Shown one piece after another: positions 62,750 to 64,000 of a stretch of 64,000 nucleotides of DNA. The stretch spans positions 52,120 to 116,119 of the forward strand of contig DATHMK010000086.1 in the NCBI GenBank assembly GCA_035487155.1, given 5' to 3'. Position 1 is the stretch's first letter, and each line of letters opens with the position of its first letter. Origin of the DNA: DAIDKA01 sp035487155. Lineage in GTDB: Bacteria > Pseudomonadota > Gammaproteobacteria > Steroidobacterales > Steroidobacteraceae. The translations under genes were made by a program, and so were the position numbers. Under the pieces are notes generated by a model, which did not search any database, was not told the DNA's origin, and was given only the letters and a program-made list of their open reading frames with translations.

Positions 62750-62949
62750 CGACGCGATAAAGCCAAGGTGGTGCTGGCGGAGTGCTCACGGTCAGGCGAT
62801 GCAATCGCCCTGGAGGCGGGGTATTCCGACATCAGTACGCTCACCGGGTGATTCAGAAGTTGACGGGAAATCCTCCCGGCGCATACCGCCCCCGTTCCAG
62901 CCGGTCGCCCGGGATTCGGAACGGATCGCCCGATGGCCGTTCGCCATGA
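62750..62949 (+). pseudogene. Frameshifted remnant of an AraC-family regulator (C-terminal HTH)
   Basis: Translation of bases 62750-62851 gives RRDKAKVVLAE, AIALEAGYSDISTLTG and a stop. Shifting the frame at about 62849, the next bases read IQKLTGNPPGAYRPRSSR up to a stop at 62947. Joined, these are the second helix-turn-helix of an AraC/XylS regulator (GYSD.S.LTRAF..LTG..P..YR), with a one-base frameshift at the F position and no N-terminal effector domain. The frameshift position is estimated. It lies eight bases after the P450 stop. The stump shows that a regulator gene was once here, or was transferred with the locus, and decayed. Confidence 0.7.
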
Positions 62950-63121
62950 CCCCTGCGCAAAGGTCCGCGAACCGTGTCCGCGTCCTTGCATTGCATGACG
63001 GGCACGGGACAGTTCGGCAGGGTATGCGCACTTCCGAAAGGTTATGATCTGCTCGCCAATGCCAGCACATACGGCGGACGATGGCGCGACTGGAACCACC
63101 CGGAATGACAGGACGAAGCAC

Positions 63122-63361
63122 ATGAGCAAGATCATCTACACAGTCGTGAAACACGATGGTGCGTGGGCATACAGAGCCAACGGTACCTTCTCCGAGACGT
63201 TTCCAACGCAGGAGAGTGCCAGAAAGGCTGCCAGGCTCGCGGCGCGTGAACAGTCAGAGCCGGGCGAGTCAATACCCATCGAATACGAGGACGAGAAAGG
63301 ACAATGGCATCATGAGTTGTCGGACGGGCACGATCGTCCGGACTCCATCGTCAAAGGCTGA
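63122..63361 (+). CDS. Small DUF2188-like protein
   Basis: A 79-residue protein, MSKIIYTVVKHDGAWAYRANGTF..., resembling the DUF2188 family: an N-terminal beta hairpin (YTVVKHDGAWAYRANG) and a helix with TFPTQESARKAARLAAREQ, then a charged C-terminal strand (PIEYEDEKGQWHHEL). The ribosome site is weak. Upstream in-frame ATGs at 63044 and 63059 would lengthen it, but the family begins close to this methionine. Members are small cytosolic proteins of unknown function in soil bacteria and plasmids. It lies between the P450/AraC relic and the convergent P460-like gene. Confidence 0.75.
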   Translation: MSKIIYTVVKHDGAWAYRANGTFSETFPTQESARKAARLAAREQSEPGESIPIEYEDEKGQWHHELSDGHDRPDSIVKG

Positions 63362-63399
63362 GAGGCCGCTTGACGCGGCGCTACGCGGCAGCAGGACGC

Positions 63400-64000
63400 C
63401 TAGCCGCTCTTCGTGGCCGCCGGCGCCTTGGGATGCGTTATTTCCTGGAGCTGTTTGAGAGCCGCGGCGTCCTGTGCACTGACTGTGTCCGAGCCGGGAC
63501 ATCTGGGGTCCGTGTGCTGTAGCGCCGTGAGGATCGGCACTGTCAGCGGAATCGGATCGCAACCATGGCCGGTCTCGCAGACCAAATCCCATTTCGGCTG
63601 CGCCTTGATGTGGCAGGCGAAGCAGTTGCCGCCAAACCGGTTTACGACCTCGGCAAAGCCACGCTTGTTGATCGTTGTGCCATCTTTGGATACGTTGAGC
63701 TCAAAGAATTCCCAATCGTGCGTGCGTTGGTTGAAGCCCTTGGGTTGCTTTACCATGGCCTCTGTCGGCACCAGCTGGATGACGGAACCTGGCGGGTATA
63801 CGCCGCCATCGGCAGATCGGGCGACCTGCAAGGTGCCCGCAAGATTTCCGATCAGATTGCCGACAAAAAAGCCGCGTACCGGCTTCAGATGATTGATGCA
63901 GCCGAAGGACTTGTCGTTCACCGGAATTGGCGCGCTGCCAGCCGCATGTGCTGTCGCCGCCAGCAGCCACGTAATGCATGGCAATGCAAATCGCCGCCGG
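63400..64000 (-). CDS. Exported cytochrome P460-like protein, 5' end outside the window
   Basis: The frame is open to the right edge of the window, reading RRRFALPCITWLLAATAHAAG as a signal peptide, so the start codon is beyond base 64000. The mature part has NLAGTLQVARSADGGVYPPGSVIQLVPTEAMV and THDWEFFELNVSKDGTTINKRGF. A heme motif CFACH lies near the middle, at about base 63620 (NRFGGNCFACHIKAQ). The layout resembles cytochrome P460-type monoheme proteins, which oxidise hydroxylamine or act as peroxidase-like electron carriers. Extra cysteines (CETGHGCDP, CPGSD) follow. The role is uncertain; the Lys that crosslinks to heme in true P460 is not identified here. Confidence 0.72.
   Translation of the reverse strand, partial: RRRFALPCITWLLAATAHAAGSAPIPVNDKSFGCINHLKPVRGFFVGNLIGNLAGTLQVARSADGGVYPPGSVIQLVPTEAMVKQPKGFNQRTHDWEFFELNVSKDGTTINKRGFAEVVNRFGGNCFACHIKAQPKWDLVCETGHGCDPIPLTVPILTALQHTDPRCPGSDTVSAQDAAALKQLQEITHPKAPAATKSG

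Noticed and set aside
62743..63121. Open frames after the P450 as a new protein gene
   Set aside because: They have no ribosome site and no consistent composition; the first part is better explained as an AraC-family relic. The rest, 62950-63121, shows nothing I can support.

Overview
This is a GC-rich window of very dense bacterial DNA. Its proteins look proteobacterial, most like a free-living polysaccharide-degrading gammaproteobacterium of the Xanthomonadales/Steroidobacter type. That placement is inferred from protein style (GH9, GH31, GH39 and GH3 enzymes, HiPIP, DUF8021-like and TIGR03118-like proteins) because no rRNA or other marker gene is present. I see no tRNA, rRNA, CRISPR array, insertion sequence or phage gene. 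Both edges cut a gene: an esterase on the left and a cytochrome P460-like protein on the right.

Layout. 0-1.3 kb: esterase and a Tat-exported YcbK-like peptidase. 1.3-10.9 kb: an alpha-glucan/trehalose locus. A GH13 glucosidase faces a tightly coupled operon glgB-glgE-treS/maltokinase fusion-small mechanosensitive-type membrane protein, which is the GlgE route from trehalose through maltose-1-phosphate to branched alpha-glucan. 10.9-18 kb: exported DUF8021-like protein, 3-hydroxyisobutyrate-dehydrogenase-like enzyme, a large GH9 cellulase with an unassigned N-terminal region, a DUF962 protein and two FtsX-type permeases without an ATPase. 18-20.7 kb: a periplasmic sugar-oxidation unit (barrel-like protein, CxxCH cytochrome, PQQ-type dehydrogenase). 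20.7-23.8 kb: a GbsR/MarR regulator with a striking nested operator, a DUF4166 protein and a three-part membrane/epimerase/DCC fusion. 23.8-26 kb: HiPIP, a low-complexity secreted peptide and a secreted GLG1-repeat protein. 26.2-29.6 kb: a giant clan GH-Q (GH94-like) phosphorylase.

29.6-43.4 kb is a hemicellulose and pentose locus: GH39 and GH3 exo-glycosidases, MFS and FHS transporters, a mutarotase, an L-arabinose/D-galactose-type 1-dehydrogenase, an SMP-30 lactonase, an IlvD/Edd pentonate dehydratase and two FAH-superfamily enzymes. Together they can take pentose released from xylan or arabinan through lactone, pentonate and 2-keto-3-deoxypentonate towards 2-oxoglutarate semialdehyde. The last dehydrogenase is not in the window. 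A LacI-type palindrome lies in front of the GH3-GH39 pair.

43.4-64 kb is mixed: an ECF sigma/anti-sigma-like/DUF4097 operon, GNAT protein, metallophosphoesterase, MarC protein, two metallo-beta-lactamase-fold hydrolases, a SnoaL-MFS-MBL-reductase operon, an SGNH esterase with a GH31 alpha-xylosidase-like enzyme, ElaB/YqjD-like stress proteins, a TIGR03118-like beta-propeller, and a LysR/MFS/cytochrome P450 unit. The P450 lacks the usual acid-alcohol pair and is followed by the frameshifted stump of an AraC-family regulator. The most unusual items are the P450, the AraC relic, the epimerase-DCC fusion, the GH-Q phosphorylase, the GH9 N-terminal region and the GbsR operator.
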